A stretch of DNA of 64,000 bases from Clitoria ternatea (lineage: Eukaryota; Streptophyta; Magnoliopsida; Fabales; Fabaceae), in contig CM075676.1 of NCBI GenBank assembly GCA_037962975.1, positions 30,313,001 to 30,377,000 on the forward strand, written 5' to 3'. Positions 21,871 to 33,929 of the stretch are shown piece by piece. The notes under the pieces are model-generated. The model was given only the letters and a program-made list of their open reading frames with translations, did no database searches and was not told the origin of the DNA. The position numbers and the translations under genes were made by a program. Position 1 is the stretch's first letter; each line of letters opens with the position of its first letter.

Positions 21871-22801
21871 TCCAGGTCTAGGTCCAGCCCAATTATTGTA
21901 GCAAGTCTGTAGCATACATTTCATTTGCCTTACTTTTCAATTTTCACCTAAAATAAATTTTCTCTCCTAGGGTTTACGTTTTCCTCTTTTCTCTTGCATT
22001 GTTGTCTTATCATGTTCCTTCCATTCATCCGAAAGCGTCTTCACTGGTCGTCATCCCCATTGGTCGTTCATCTCATTGCCTTGTCCTCTTTTCAGGTACG
22101 TGTTGCTTTCTAAACCTCTTTGATTTGTTTTGTATCAGAGTTCATTCCTTCCTTTATAGTTGAAACTGGTCACAAACTTGCTTATTCCAATCTAACTCCT
22201 GTTGAGCCTTTGCTTATTCCAATCGATCCACTTAAGATTCTTGTCCCTTCACTTGGGACCATTTTTTGGGTTATATAAAGTTTGGAATGGAAAATGGAAG
22301 AGAGGCCTTGAAGTTTTTCATGCTCACATGCACTATTGAGCTCTATAAATAACAAAAGTTATAAAAAATGGTTACTGATATCACGTGGAATTGTAATAGT
22401 TCTAGCTTTTGTCCATCAGATAGTGAATTCAAGAAATGCACTGTCATCTGCTGCAAGAAGAGTTAGGCAACCTGATTTTATGGTTAGGATGTGTATTGAG
22501 TCTATTGATCAATTATGTAGTTTTCATTATGCAGTTAAAGATGTTGAAAGACTTCACGTTTCTCAAGATTGCAACAATGTCAATAGATAAAGTAGTGTTA
22601 GGTGTGGAATCACTTGATGAGTCTAGCAATGAGGGAACCAATGGTTTTAGGGATGTAGCTGGTGGGGTTGGTGTAGGTTGTAGAGGTTTTAATGGGGTAA
22701 CAGTGAGTGATAATTACGCTAAAGTGGTGCTGGGTGGGATACAAAAATATTGAAATTACCAATGCTAGTGAGAGGGACAAGAAAGATTGTTTCATGAGTA
22801 T
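21871..22801. other. Unassigned DNA with weak gene-like features
   Basis: AGGGTTTACG at about 21970 and TTTTCAGGTACGTG at about 22092 look like a plant 5' UTR and a splice site. Short frames at 22336-22590 and 22436-22753 carry no domain I recognise. It could be degraded gene DNA. It is interrupted at 22801 by the solo LTR. Confidence 0.3.
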
Positions 22802-25800
22802 TGTAACACCCTAAATTTTAGAATAAAGGATTAATTGAGAAGAATAAATATCGAATAATTAATTATGGATTATTTAATGTCCCAAAACGTTAGAAATAAT
22901 TGAATTAAGATTTTTAGGGACTATTGGTGATTTTTGAAGATCGGATAAGCTGAAAACTGACCCGATTAAAATATGGGCGTCAGACCAAGTATCTCCGATC
23001 GAGATGATATTGGTCAGGGCTGTTGAGAATATTAATAGGAGTCTAGATATATATTTAGAACAATTTTTGGATAAAGTATTGAGCCCAAACAGAGAACCTG
23101 TTTATGGAAAAACGATGAAATTTTAATGAAAGAGTTAAAGTTAAAAGCTAAAGGCCCATTTTCCTTCTTCTTCTTCTTCTATTTTCTCCTCTTCTCTTCT
23201 TTCTTCTAAACCCTAAGAAAAGGTGGTTCCATTTCACTCTTCTTAAATTTCGTTCTCTGGAGCTTAGAAGGAAACTATTAGAGCTTGGATTTCCCTTCTT
23301 CCTTCCTCCATTCTCGCAGCTCCTCTTCTCTTTTCCTGGAGCCCATTTCGTTTGGGTATGGTAAGCCATATTCACTTCTTTTGTTTGCTTTAATGCTATG
23401 GGTTTTATGAAGTGTTAATGAAGTAGATGCAGTATGGCTGAAAGAAGGAGAAAGTTAATGGGTATTTATGAATGTTGGTGGGTTAGTGAAAAACCTTAAC
23501 TTTTAAAGATTTGGGGAAAATAATGAATATTGGTAAAATGAGGTGTTTGAAGGAAAATACAAGCTACTGAGAGCTTGGGTTATGATTGACAAAGCATTAT
23601 CATGGATGTTAGGTTATGGGTTTTGTGGCTTTTAGATATAATGAAGATGGTATGGTAATAAGGAATTCCTGAAGCCTAATAAAGAGAGGAAAAGAATGCC
23701 TATAACATGTTTTATACGTGTTATGAATTGTAAATATAAAAGTAGTTAGTTAAAGTTGAATTTGTGTTAAGTGGTTGATTGATTATGATTCTTTGTGTAT
23801 GTTAATGTAGGATCCATTCCGAACGACGAGGCGGGTACGTCGAATTAATCGGAATTCTTCTCTTAAGGTAGGAGAGGAGTCTTTATATTCTAAATGCATG
23901 AGTAGAATAGTGTTTGATTGTCATATATGATAATATGCATGTTTGCCTTGCTTATAATATTATGAAGATTGGTAATATTGTGTGTGGTGCTGATGATATA
24001 TTTTGGCAACATGCTTTGATGCATTTAGAATATTTGTGGTGTGCTATATGGTGATGTTGAATGATAAATAATATGATATTATGTTTATGTCCACCATAAA
24101 TGTGAAATGAATGTTGTTGATGCTTAATTAAAAATGGGTGTGAATGAATAGCATACCATAGTTGATATTGAAAAGTTGATGATTGAAATTGATGATGAAT
24201 GCCACATTGAAATTTGAGAATAAAGACTAAAGCCAACAATAATAAAATCCACTAAGAATGGTGAAGTGGTGTTGGTGGTCATGATGATGATGAGGTTGAT
24301 GAGTGGCATGTACAGGATGCATAGAGTGAGAAATGCATATAATTGGCATTTGCATCCATGGCATACTACATAGCTGCTGGTGTTGGAACTTTAGGGGATT
24401 CCCCCGGTTGGCCCAGTGGGAAGGCGGCTCAGTGTACGAGCAATTTATTATTTCCCCTGTGACTTAGTGTATGAGTCACAAAGCTGCCCATGTTGTGCTA
24501 CAGGAAGCCACATGTGGTTGACCCTTGTATGGGGTGGCTCTTGATGAGCAAGTGTTCCCGGTGGTCCTTGGGATCACAGCTGCCATGATGTATCTCATGG
24601 TTGGCCCACAACACCATATATTGATTATGTTGTTTACCGCGGTCATCGTGAAAATGATCGGTGTTGTAAATGGGCGATGCGGTTTGGTACCAGTAAAAGA
24701 TTAGTGAAATGCATGCGACTTAATGATAAGTGTACACATTTTACTACTACAGTTGGGGCATGGTATGTAATCATGCTTGAACCCACAATTTGGTGTTTAT
24801 ATTCCCACAATCAGATCTGTAAATTATTGAAATATTCCATTGTGTATATGTATTAGCCTAAGAGCATTTGCATATAGCAAGAAAGTATGCCAAAGGTGTT
24901 AATATATGGTGATGGGTGTGTTATGGATGAGGAGTTATAATAAGACAACATAAAAGATATGAATACCAGAAATAAATTGATTGAAATAATGAGATATGTA
25001 ATGGTCCAATTATTGAAGGACTAGGTTATGTGTTATATACTTTGCTTTGTTTTATTACATGCTGATGTTTATTGGTGTGATGATGGTTAATGATAAGTTG
25101 TATGTGAATGCAAAGTATACATGTATGACACATATGCACATAATCACACGGTATTCATATTCATACTTTTGGAATATATGACTCACTCTCCCATGTTGTC
25201 CATTTTTAGATTTATGAATGCAGGACATTCATGGGTGAAGTGAAACTTTTTGGAAGTTCATTTTGATGAAGGAGGTAAATAGTTGTATAGAAAGTGCCTT
25301 GGCCGGCAGTTCATTATTTTGTATAATATATACAGTACAAACATATGCCTATTTTGTATTTAGTTTGTGGGAAGATGATGTTAAAGGTCATGGGTGAACA
25401 TTTGACCTGAGAAATGGTTAAATTCTGTGTTAAGTCTTGATAATGTTGGATGACAGATTATGATATGGGTTTATCACCCAATTTTAAGAATGAATAATGT
25501 ATTCCTAAAAATTTGACTCTTATGTAGTATAAATGGATGATGGTTAATTATTATGCAATTGATAGATATGGAAATTAGGATGTATGGTTAATTGATTTAA
25601 TTATGAATGTATAATTTTGCACAAGCACGATACTAGCTTGAATTATTTTGTGAAGGATTGTTTTGGGTATGGTAGGATGCATAAATTTCTAAGTTTTCTG
25701 TATAATATGTTAAATTCGATCAAGGAGAAGATTTCTCGCTCAAGCATGAAGGCCCTGCATCTAATATTTGCTCTTTGTCCATCCTTCACTCAAGTGAGAT

Positions 25801-26654
25801 TTAATTTCGCTTAAGCATTTGTTGAAGGAAATCATTCTGTGTTAACCTCGCTCAAGCGGAGAAAGGCTCGCTCGAGAAAGAGTTATCAGGTGAGCTACTG
25901 GAATGATTTCGCTTAAGCGATAAGCTCTCACTCAAGCGAAATGAAGAGAATATGGAGAGTGCAGGGGTGTCACACTCAAGCGTGACCAAGCGTGAAGGAT
26001 CCCACGCTCAAGCAAGCGTCCTACGCTCAAGCGCGCTCGGGTCCTGATCTTTCCTTCTTCTCACGCTCAAGCATGAATCATGTACATTTGGGGCGCGCTC
26101 AAGCATGCTCGTGTGGGAGGGGCCTGATTCCTTTTCACGCTCAAGCGTGGCTGTGCATGCACGCTCAAGTGCGAGGGGGCCACACTCAAGCGTGAAGTCC
26201 CCCTGATGCTTATTCTCTCCCTCGCTCAGTTTTTTCCTAGTTTTCACTCAAGCGTGCATATGTGTGCTCGCTCAAGCGAAAGTGGTTCTCGCTTGAGCGA
26301 GTGGTGCAGTGATGCTCCAAACAATTCTTTTTCTTATTTTACCTCCACATTGCATAAAGCCTTTTCTTATATTATTACATAATTGTACTTAATATATTTT
26401 GAGTCATTAAATTCTCTTTAAATTCACTCTCTTTAAAATGTAAATATACAACATCAATTTATTAAATTCTTTCCGCTGTTTTTAAATGAGAATATCTCTG
26501 AAATTATTTTAAAACTCACCTTCTCATATCTTCATATATAAGACAGGTTCTTATAGATCTAGGGTGGCGATTTAATGCTTCACCACTTGATTTTCTTTAT
26601 TGATTAATATCTTTAAAATTGTGAAAAATTTATCCCAATTTTTAGGGTGTCACA
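22802..26654 (+). mobile_element. Solo LTR, Tekay-like, 3.85 kb
   Basis: Starts TGTAACACCCTA and ends AGGGTGTCACA, flanked by the TSD AGTAT (22797-22801 and 26655-26659). No PBS, PPT or coding domain lies inside. The terminal sequences and an inner block (AGGTAGGAGAGGAGTCT near 23867, GACTCACTCTCCCATG near 25179) resemble corresponding blocks of the Tekay LTR. It ends with an array of CTCAAGCG dyads. It was most likely left by recombination between the LTRs of a full element. Confidence 0.88.
25735..26305. repeat. CGCTCAAGCG dyad array
   Basis: About twenty copies of CTCAAGC-type words occur, many as perfect inverted repeats: 25909-25920 (TCGCTTAAGCGA), 26136-26149 (CACGCT-CA-AGCGTG), 26268-26279 (TCGCT-CA-AGCGA) and 26288-26301 (CTCGCT-TG-AGCGAG). 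Other copies have a mismatch. Apparent ORFs here, such as 25992-26247, are repeat artefacts. Confidence 0.85.
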
Positions 26655-26659
26655 AGTAT

Positions 26660-27094
26660 CACTAATATGAGAATGAAGGAAATAAATTTGAATTTTGGTG
26701 TTTCTGTTAAAGAGTTTATACTTAAACTGTAAGACTTTCTTTTGGTAATAATTATAAGTTGTTTTCTTTACAATATCTGTAATAAATAAATTCATGGATT
26801 TCATGTTGCGATATACTTTCTGTGTTCTTATTTTCTGTGAGTTTATTTGTTTCTGCATGGATTGTTATGCTTATTTTCTTTCATGGTGAGAATCTAGTTT
26901 AGTAGCCCCTTTGATATATTGAGAAAATACACATCAATGGATTGAGCAAATATGGGCTTGCTTTAACTCTAAAACATAGTAACTTATTTTAATATCTTGC
27001 CTTCTAATTTTATTCATTGGCTTTGCTTGGCAGAACCATTTTGCTTGTACAATTTGTAATTTTAAACTTCCTTTCTTTGGACGACTGTTATTTC
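26660..27094. other. Intergenic or intronic DNA, nothing recognised
   Basis: AT-rich sequence between the solo LTR and the J-domain fragment. If those sequences belonged to one decayed gene this would be intron, but no exon is seen. Confidence 0.3.
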
Positions 27095-27295
27095 GGATTT
27101 AATTCTTGTATTTTACAAATTCTTGGGTTTGATAGTGGTGGGCAATTGAGTCCTTTGATAGATATAGTAACCATCACTGCTGTAAGGAAAACTTACCATA
27201 AAGTTATGCTTTTTGTGCATCCTGACAAGCTGCAACAGTAGGGAGCAAGCATTCAACAATAGTACATTTGTGAGAATGTCTTTGATCTTCTAAAG
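27095..27295 (+). pseudogene. Decayed J-domain exon of an auxilin-like gene
   Basis: The frame reads CILQILGFDSGGQLSPLIDI, then AVRKTYHKVMLFVHPDKLQQ, then GASIQQ and YICENVFDLLK. This is the C-terminal J-domain of plant auxilin-related proteins, which recruit Hsp70 to uncoat clathrin vesicles. The Hsp70-contact motif HPD is intact at 27218-27226. Two in-frame stops (27239-27241 and 27260-27262) kill the frame. The segment ends CTAAAG|GTTTGG, a splice donor after DLLK, a position where I recall these genes having an intron. It is therefore a genomic fragment rather than a processed copy. The next exon is not seen downstream, where the LINE begins. Confidence 0.72.
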
Positions 27296-27550
27296 GTTTG
27301 GCCTTCATCCTCGATAATTAAATGAAAATTTCTTTTGATCAAAAAATAGTAAACATTTTATTTTTTTCACTTCTCCTTAATTTTTTTTGATCAGCAAAGA
27401 ACCAATATATTGAAAAGGTACAAGGGGTACCTTAACCCATATACAACAAAGCACCTAACCAGAAAAATTAACCGGATAAACATAACATAGGCTCCCGGTA
27501 CCAATCAACAAAACCCAAAAAAAACCTCTCATACGAAACCTTAACCATAA

Positions 27551-28394
27551 TCAAGACCTATATTGAACCAGCTCAAACATTTTCTCACCATTTGCAACTC
27601 CACCTTTGAAAATGATATCATTACGTACCTCCCAAATAGTCCAAACTATAGAAAACCACGTCATAACCAAGCCAAGTTGAATATTTTGTGTAACCCCGTA
27701 ACCTAAAGTACTTTCAAAATGGTCCTTAGCACAACATTGCATCACTGATGAGTAACCCAACTAGGCAAAACAAGATTGCCACAATAAATAGGAAATTTTA
27801 CATGAAAAGAAAAGATGAGAATAACTTTCATCACACTCACCACACAATACACATAAATTACTTGAATTATCAAAAGCAATCCCATGTGTACTTAAATTAA
27901 CCTTAGATGGAAGTCGGTCAAGAATTAATCTCTAACCAAATCCACCAACTTTTAGAGGCACAATGTTATTCCAGAACAGACTCTCAAAGTGGTGATTCCA
28001 CTTAATAACTTAATGACTCAGAATATTGTAAGCTGACTTCACTGAAAACTGACCAGATGAGTCACGCCTCCAAAGCCACGAATCTTGTATTACCAAAAGT
28101 AAACCACAAAAGTTCTGAAGGTCTTGAAGAAGAGATGAAAATAACTCACTTTCCCAAACAAAAAAAATCTCTTCGCCACTATAAATTCCATACCCATCTA
28201 TCATCCACCCAAGAACCCATATCAACAATCATACCATTTTGCTGTAGTGACATTAAGAACAACCTGTGATAATGGGACTTTAGCATAGTTTCACCTAACC
28301 AACAATCAATCCAAAACCTAGTGTTTACCCCATTACCCACTACCCTCCTCACATTAATCTGAAACCAACCAAACTCATCAGACATTTTCAACAC
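27551..28394 (-). pseudogene. LINE RT C-terminal region (zf-RVT type)
   Basis: Fragments in different frames: DEFGWFQINVRRVVGNGVNT, FWIDCWLGE, DSWLWRRDSSGQFSVKSAYN and WTIWEVRNDIIFKGG. These are standard landmarks of the segment after RT in plant L1 elements and nuclear pseudo-RT proteins. Frameshifts separate them, so no product is expected. Confidence 0.75.
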
Positions 28395-28667
28395 ACTCCC
28401 AAGATCCAGCCACCACCGTGACCCTTTCTTGAAAACCTCTCAATCCCCAGACCAAGCACCACACCCATATTTTGACTTTAATACTCTACTCCACAGACAT
28501 TCATGATCCCTCAACAATCTCCAAACCTACTTACCAAATAAAGCCCCATTAAACTTACCTAAATCTGTCACACCTAACCCACCGACCTCCTTATTATTAC
28601 ATACCTGTTCCCAATTTACCCAACAAATTTTTTTCTTCTCCTCACTCCCTCCCCACAAAAAAGACCT

Positions 28668-29288
28668 TTACAAAGAAGTTAGTAATTTAATAACAGTTAC
28701 AGGTGCTTTAAAAAAATAAAAATAAAAGAGTGGAAGCGAAGAGAGTACTAATTTAAGAAGACACAGACGACCACCAAAGGATAAATAGCGTTGATTCCAA
28801 AGGGACAGTTTTTTCCGAAACATCGAAACAATTGGCTCCCAAGTACTCCTCCTTCCTAAATTTTTCACCAAAGGAATTCCAAGATATACAAAAGGCAACT
28901 TCATAATTTTACACTGTAACAGATCTAAATACCGGTCAACATCCTCCTCATTCCCCTTTATATATCCCAACTTACTCTTAAAAATATTAACCTTCAAACC
29001 AGAGACCAATTCAAAACATCTCAATACACTATTCAAAGTTAAAACATTCCCTAGAGACAACTCACCAACAAATAATGTATCATCAGCAAATTGCAGGAGA
29101 GATATACACACCTGATCTTCCCCTACAAAAACACCATGAAATAGATTCTTCTTCACAGCCTCCCTCATTAATCCACTAACCCCCTCAGCCACAATTAGAA
29201 ACAGAAAATGAGCTATAGGATCACCCTGCCTCAAACCCCGTCTCGTAGGAAACTCCTTAGTGTGACTCCCATTCACTAGAACAGACAC
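28668..29288 (-). pseudogene. LINE reverse transcriptase core
   Basis: Non-LTR reverse transcriptase. The open segment reads VNGSHTKEFPTRRGLRQGDP, LLQFADDTLFVGE (catalytic box FADD), GLKVNIFKSKLGYI and LPFVYLGIPLVKNLGRRSTW, all signatures of plant L1 RT. The N-terminal RT part (29290-30490) is recognisable only in pieces (KWLQEGDSNSKFFHAI near 30070) and is full of stops. Confidence 0.85.
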
Positions 29289-30493
29289 AACCGAAGATGA
29301 TAGACAACATCTGATCCATCAGACCCATCTTTCCGAGAAACCCAACCTTCTCATCATGTAAAACAAAAAATCCTAACAAATAGAATCATAAGCCTTCTCA
29401 AAGTCTACTTTGAAAATAAAACAAGACTTATGTTTCCTCTTCACATCATCAATCAGCTTATTGGCTACAACAACTTCATCCAACATATTCCTTCCTCCCA
29501 CAAAAGCTGATTAGTTTTCACTGATAACTCCACCAACAACACCACTCAATCTACAAGCTAATACCTTAGCAATAATTTTATATATACAACCCACCAAAGA
29601 AATAGGCCGATAATCGCCTAACCCCACCTGAGTAGTACCTTTAGGAATTAACACCAAGAACGAAGAATTTGACCCCAAGGCAACACCCCATTTTCATAAA
29701 ATTCATCAATCATTCTACACATATCTGACTTCAACAAACTCCAAAAAGACTTAATGAAATGGAAATTAAATCCATCCAGCCCAGGGCTCTTAGATCCATC
29801 GCATTCCTAAATAGTAGACTGAATTTCTTCCTCAAAACTTTTGATTTATAGAAAATTTAGCATCCACTCCCAACATTAAAAATTCAACTCCATCTAACAC
29901 AGGCCTACCCCAAGACTCAACAACAAATTTATTCTTAAAATATGTTTTAACACCCCCTTTAACTCTTACAGGATCCTCTTCCTACACTCTGTCTAACCAC
30001 AAACCATGGACTATACTTCCACGCCTCCTCTTATTAAAAATAGCATGAAAAAATTTAGAATTAGAATCCCCTTCCTGTAACCACTTTACTCTCAATTTTT
30101 AAGCCCATATGGACTTCTCCATTCTAGCAACATCCTACCATTCCGCCCAAAGTTTCCTACGAGACAACACACCTACCTCATCCAACTCATCATTTTCTTC
30201 CTTAGTGTCCAATTCCTCAATTTTACTCTCCAAAGCCCTTAATCTCACATTCAACATACCAAAGCTATTATGGTTCCATTTTTTCAATGCAATCTTCAAC
30301 CCTTTTAATTTCTCTTTTAAGATAAACGCTCCCTACCCCTCAAATTTCATTTTTTTCCACTCCTTCTCCATTAAAACATTAAACCCAGGCTGCTTCAACC
30401 AACAATCCAACACCATGAATGGTCTAAGTCCCCAATCCACATCCAACACCTTTAAAAGCACCGGCCAATGATCAGATAAATTCCTGTTTAAGG

Positions 30494-31159
30494 CTACCTG
30501 ATTAAAATTTGGATATATTTGAAGCTAATTAGGGAACAAAGAAAGCTATCCAACTGACTTCTAGCTAAACTATTTGGCCTGTACCATGTAAATCTCCTAC
30601 CTTGCAGAGGAAGATCCTCCAACTCTATGTCTACTATAAACTCGTTAAACAATCTCTCTTCCAATCCACCTGCCATAAAGTCGCCCCCAATCACCCCTTT
30701 CCTCTCCCCACTACACCTAACAGCATTGAAATCATCAAACACGCACCATTCAGAGTACTCCTCATAAGAACTTTTAATCTGAACCAGCTCCTCCCATATC
30801 CTTCTCTTCTCCACTAATAAACAAGAAGAATAAATATTTAAGGTAACACATGGTTGATATCTTTCCTTCCAAATCCCTATCACCCCAAGATAGCCACTCC
30901 CTTAGATCACCTGAATTTTTTGAAACTTTGATCTATCCCAAACACACAATAATCCCCCAGTAGTACCCACAGATGAAGAAACGCACCACTCAAACTCAGA
31001 TCCTTTCCAAATTAATTCCACCACTCTCCCATCAATAAAACTCATTTTAGTTTCCTGAATCCCCACAAAATCAATGCCCAACTTACGAATTAACTCCCTA
31101 AGCAGTTTTTTCTTGATCCTGCCCCCCAACCCACGCACATTATAGCTCAATAACTTCAT
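30494..31159 (-). pseudogene. LINE apurinic-like endonuclease
   Basis: This endonuclease nicks target DNA to prime reverse transcription. It starts MKLLSYNVRGLGGRIKKKLL and contains DFVGIQETK (catalytic Glu). After a frame break around 30884-30902 it continues with WCVFDDFNAVRCSGERKG and LPLQGRRFTWYRPN. Its start overlaps the ORF1-like frame at 31140. The plus-strand ORF at 30109-30471 lies antisense to this LINE and is not a gene. Confidence 0.82.
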
Positions 31160-31695
31160 TACTACTTTTATTCAACCCACCCGGTATATCCTCAACCATC
31201 TCTTTATTTCTTTCACATTTATCCATGATCTCCATATCCACCATATACCGAATGATATCCTCTTCATTCGCCACCACCATAACACTGAGCTTCTCCCCAA
31301 TCTCCCATAAAGAAACAGCTTTAGAATGATTATCTTTTATCCAAGCAGAGCTATTTTTTATGACATTCACATTATTAATATCATCTTACTCATACCAGAA
31401 TGCCTTCCACTCACATAATTATTTGTTCTTTTTTTTCTTTTTTCTTTTTCCTTTCTTATTTTTCCCTTCTAACATTTAAGGATAAAAGGTGTTGTTGTAC
31501 ATCAACACAAGAAGAAGAAACAGGAAGTGGCTTAGAATTTATAAGAAATGACCCATTGTTATCCTCTAAACATTCAGTTCTCATTCCATCCTCATCCAAT
31601 GACAAACCTGTCCCCAAGTCATTTGTATAACCTATCCTTGGCATACTATTATTGGGCAAAATCGCATGACTTAATATTGCTCCCCCTTCATCCAA
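31140..31695 (-). pseudogene. C-terminal remnant of LINE ORF1-like region
   Basis: Two minus-strand segments (31695-31456 and 31370-31140) lie immediately upstream of the endonuclease, where ORF1 should end. No gag-like RNA-binding motif is visible. The assignment is by position only. Confidence 0.4.
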
Positions 31696-31717
31696 ATGAC
31701 CATGCGTCTCCTTAATT

Positions 31718-32300
31718 CACTACTAAAAAAACCTCTAATAGCTAATTCAGATAGCGACCGCTAAACACCGTCGCTAATTAGCGATTGTTTAATGACCAAA
31801 ATAACAAAGGGGACCTAAAAATAAAAGTCAGTTACCTACTCAGTGACCACCGAGACGCCGTTGCTAAACTTTCTCATAATACTATCGCTACTTCTATCGC
31901 TAAAACACATCCCATCACTGCCACAGTCACTAACTCCTCCCGCCATTCTTTTTGTTTTCCCTCTATAGTTTTTTTGTTGGCGTAAATGTTAGCGACGACA
32001 GGTCCACATCGCTATACAAAAATTACAATTAGTGACGTAAGCGCTTCCGTCACTAAAGAAAGACCCGTCACTACAACCGTCGCTAAGTGCCCTGCATACT
32101 ATTGATGGGTTTCCCTCCATCGTTTTTTATTTAGTGACGATCAAGTTCTACGGTCACTAGTTGGTGAATGTTAACGACGATGTACCATTCATCGTTATTA
32201 TTTTATTTTATATTAGTGACCTTTAGTGTTATTCCATTGCTTTATCTACCAGTTTTAGGGTTTACTAACGTTGGTAGAGATGGGGTGTACCCTCACTAAG
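31718..32300 (+). mobile_element. Terminus and subterminal region of a CACTA (En/Spm) transposon
   Basis: CACTACTAAAAAAACC at 31718 is a classic CACTA terminal inverted repeat. It is followed by dense subterminal words such as AGCGACGG, CGTCGCTA, TTAGTGACG and CGTCACTAA to about 32270, the pattern bound by CACTA transposases. 32029-32056 is a near-perfect 28-bp palindrome. I found no opposite terminus in the window, so the element is truncated or interrupted. Confidence 0.72.
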
Positions 32301-33422
32301 GTTTTAATATACTTCGGACAAAACCTTTTCCCTAATTATTTACCCTAACTCCCCCTCCCTCACTCTGGTTCCCTCTGACTTCCTCTTTTCCTCTCTCCTG
32401 TAACTCCCTTTGTCTCATTCCCTATCTTTAGAGCTCTTTCCCTGTTTCTTCTTTGTCCTCTGCCCTCACCTGGTACTCCTTCATTTTCCCCTCTGACGAC
32501 CTCTCCCCTTCTTCTTCGTGGTGTGCATCATCTCTAGTGAGGATATGGTCTTCGAGCAAAGACGCATGTGAGCCACAGTCTCTAACACAGGTAATGTACT
32601 AGCTCTTGTTGTGTTAAGCCTTTGTTGTATTGAGAGTACAGAGTCTTTGGTTTGTAATTATGGCCTCTGCTGTAGAGAGAGTACAGAGTCTTTATTTCTG
32701 CCATCGTTTGAAGCTAGTGTCTCTATTCCCTAACCTGCATTGGCATTCCGTGGCTTGTTTCTTCGTCTCTGTCAAGGTAAGTTCTTTCTGAATTTAGTTT
32801 ATCAATTAATTTTTGCTTTGCAGTAATCTGTTCCTTTTTGGTTTCCAACTCCTTAGCACTTTTAGCAATTAATTATTTTTCATTTGAATGGAATTAAAAG
32901 GTTTCTGGCATATCACTTACATATATTTTGATTGATTGATTCCATGGATCAGTGGCTTATGGTATAAATCCAAAAAACTCTTGAATTATTATTTTAAAAT
33001 TGAATTTACTGTGAACATGCTCAAGTGGATGGGTTTTATGTTGTATCCATATGCATAAATAACATTCAATTTTAAGGTTTCTCTTATTTCTTTTTGAAGA
33101 ATTAAAAAGTGTCATTAGATAGGATGGTATAAGATTTATCTGTACAACCAACTAGTTTTACTGCCTCCATTTTATTGCTGAAATTAAAGTCAATGGTGAG
33201 GGTGTCCAAATCCAATTTAAAATAAACAGAAAAAAGTAAAAAGAACTCAGTTTGTTATCAAATATAGCATATGGATTCTTATATAATGAATGCATATGTT
33301 TAATGGAAAGGCTAAGAGTAAAAGATAAAGTTAATTAATCATAATGTCATTATAATTTATATGACAATAGAACCTTAATTATCATTGAAGAGTGTAATTT
33401 AGTAGTATACTTAACAGAAGTA
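32301..33422. other. CACTA interior or flank; no confident gene
   Basis: A pyrimidine-rich, 5'-UTR-like stretch (32330-32540) and a possible exon edge (CTAACACAG|GTAATG near 32590) could be the start of a captured or transposase gene. No domain can be read. From about 33160 to 33422 the sequence is probably 3' flank of the small gene on the minus strand. Confidence 0.3.
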
Positions 33423-33617
33423 TCAGAAGGTGAAAGTTCTGGACTTAGGCGAGCCAGCAATTTTAAGGGTCTCTTCAATAAGCTTTGTGGCCTTTGTACT
33501 CCTTATCTCGACTCTCACACTCTCATTCTTCTTCATCTTGTCATAATTTGCTTGCTTCACTTTCAAACACTTTATTTTGGATTTTAGAGTCACCACAAGC
33601 CTTCCCAAACCCATCAT
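33423..33617 (-). CDS. Small basic host protein, 64 aa, function unknown
   Basis: Starts at ATG 33617 (a second ATG follows directly) and ends TFTF plus a stop at 33423-33425. The protein is Lys/Arg-rich at the N-terminus (LVVTLKSKIKCLKVKQANYD) and ends ESVRVEIRSTKATKLIEETL then KIAGSPKSRTFTF. The tail looks like a conserved small plant protein, but I cannot name it. No signal peptide or membrane segment is visible. Gene structure supports reality: a clean 159-bp intron in the 5' UTR (33620-33778), CT-rich leader upstream, and no frame damage. A copia element begins 424 bp upstream of the start codon. Confidence 0.6.
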   Translation of the reverse strand: MMGLGRLVVTLKSKIKCLKVKQANYDKMKKNESVRVEIRSTKATKLIEETLKIAGSPKSRTFTF

Positions 33618-33619
33618 CT

Positions 33620-33778
33620 CTAAAACATATATATCTTTGTTAATTAATTATAATTCTGCTCAAAACAATTAATGAAGGCTAAAAACACTAATTAAACCAT
33701 GCACAAGAAAAATAAGAATAATAATATCTTTTTTTATAAGAAAAAAGACAAGTGAAAAAGAGAGAGGAGAGAAACAAC
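33620..33778 (-). other. Predicted 5'-UTR intron of the small host gene
   Basis: On the minus strand the donor is CACAAG|GTTGTTT and the acceptor is TGTTTTAG|AG, two bases before the ATG. The intron is T-rich, as is usual for plants. Confidence 0.5.
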
Positions 33779-33887
33779 CTTGTGGCCTTGTTCTGTTTGG
33801 CAATATAACACTTTCAATCTACTTGGAATAGAATAAAAAAGGATAGAAAAGTTATGGTAAAAGAATAAATTGTGTGTATGTTATAGG

Positions 33888-33929
<42 letters not shown>

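Larger units (their letters stand above)
27382..31700 (-). mobile_element. L1-type LINE, minus strand, defective
   Basis: The minus strand runs from a partial ORF1-like region (31695-31140) through an endonuclease (31159-30494) and reverse transcriptase (about 30490-28668) to a C-terminal RT-associated zinc-ribbon-like segment (28394-27551). It then ends in a 3' tail, TTGTACC...TGATC, followed by a short A run (plus-strand T run at 27383-27390). There are no LTRs. Many stops and frameshifts are present. The 5' end is lost: a CACTA terminus begins at 31718. Confidence 0.85.

Noticed and set aside
22336..22753. Protein-coding gene candidate
   Set aside because: Two overlapping short frames with no recognisable domain and no supported exon borders. 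Left as unassigned DNA.
24403..24425. A-box-like phrase in the 3.85-kb solo LTR
   Set aside because: No B box follows at suitable spacing, so a pol III promoter is not supported here.
25992..26247. ORFs on both strands in the CTCAAGCG array
   Set aside because: They track the repeated motif. The region lies within a solo LTR.
30109..30471. Plus-strand 120-aa ORF
   Set aside because: It is antisense to the LINE endonuclease/RT region and has no domain of its own.
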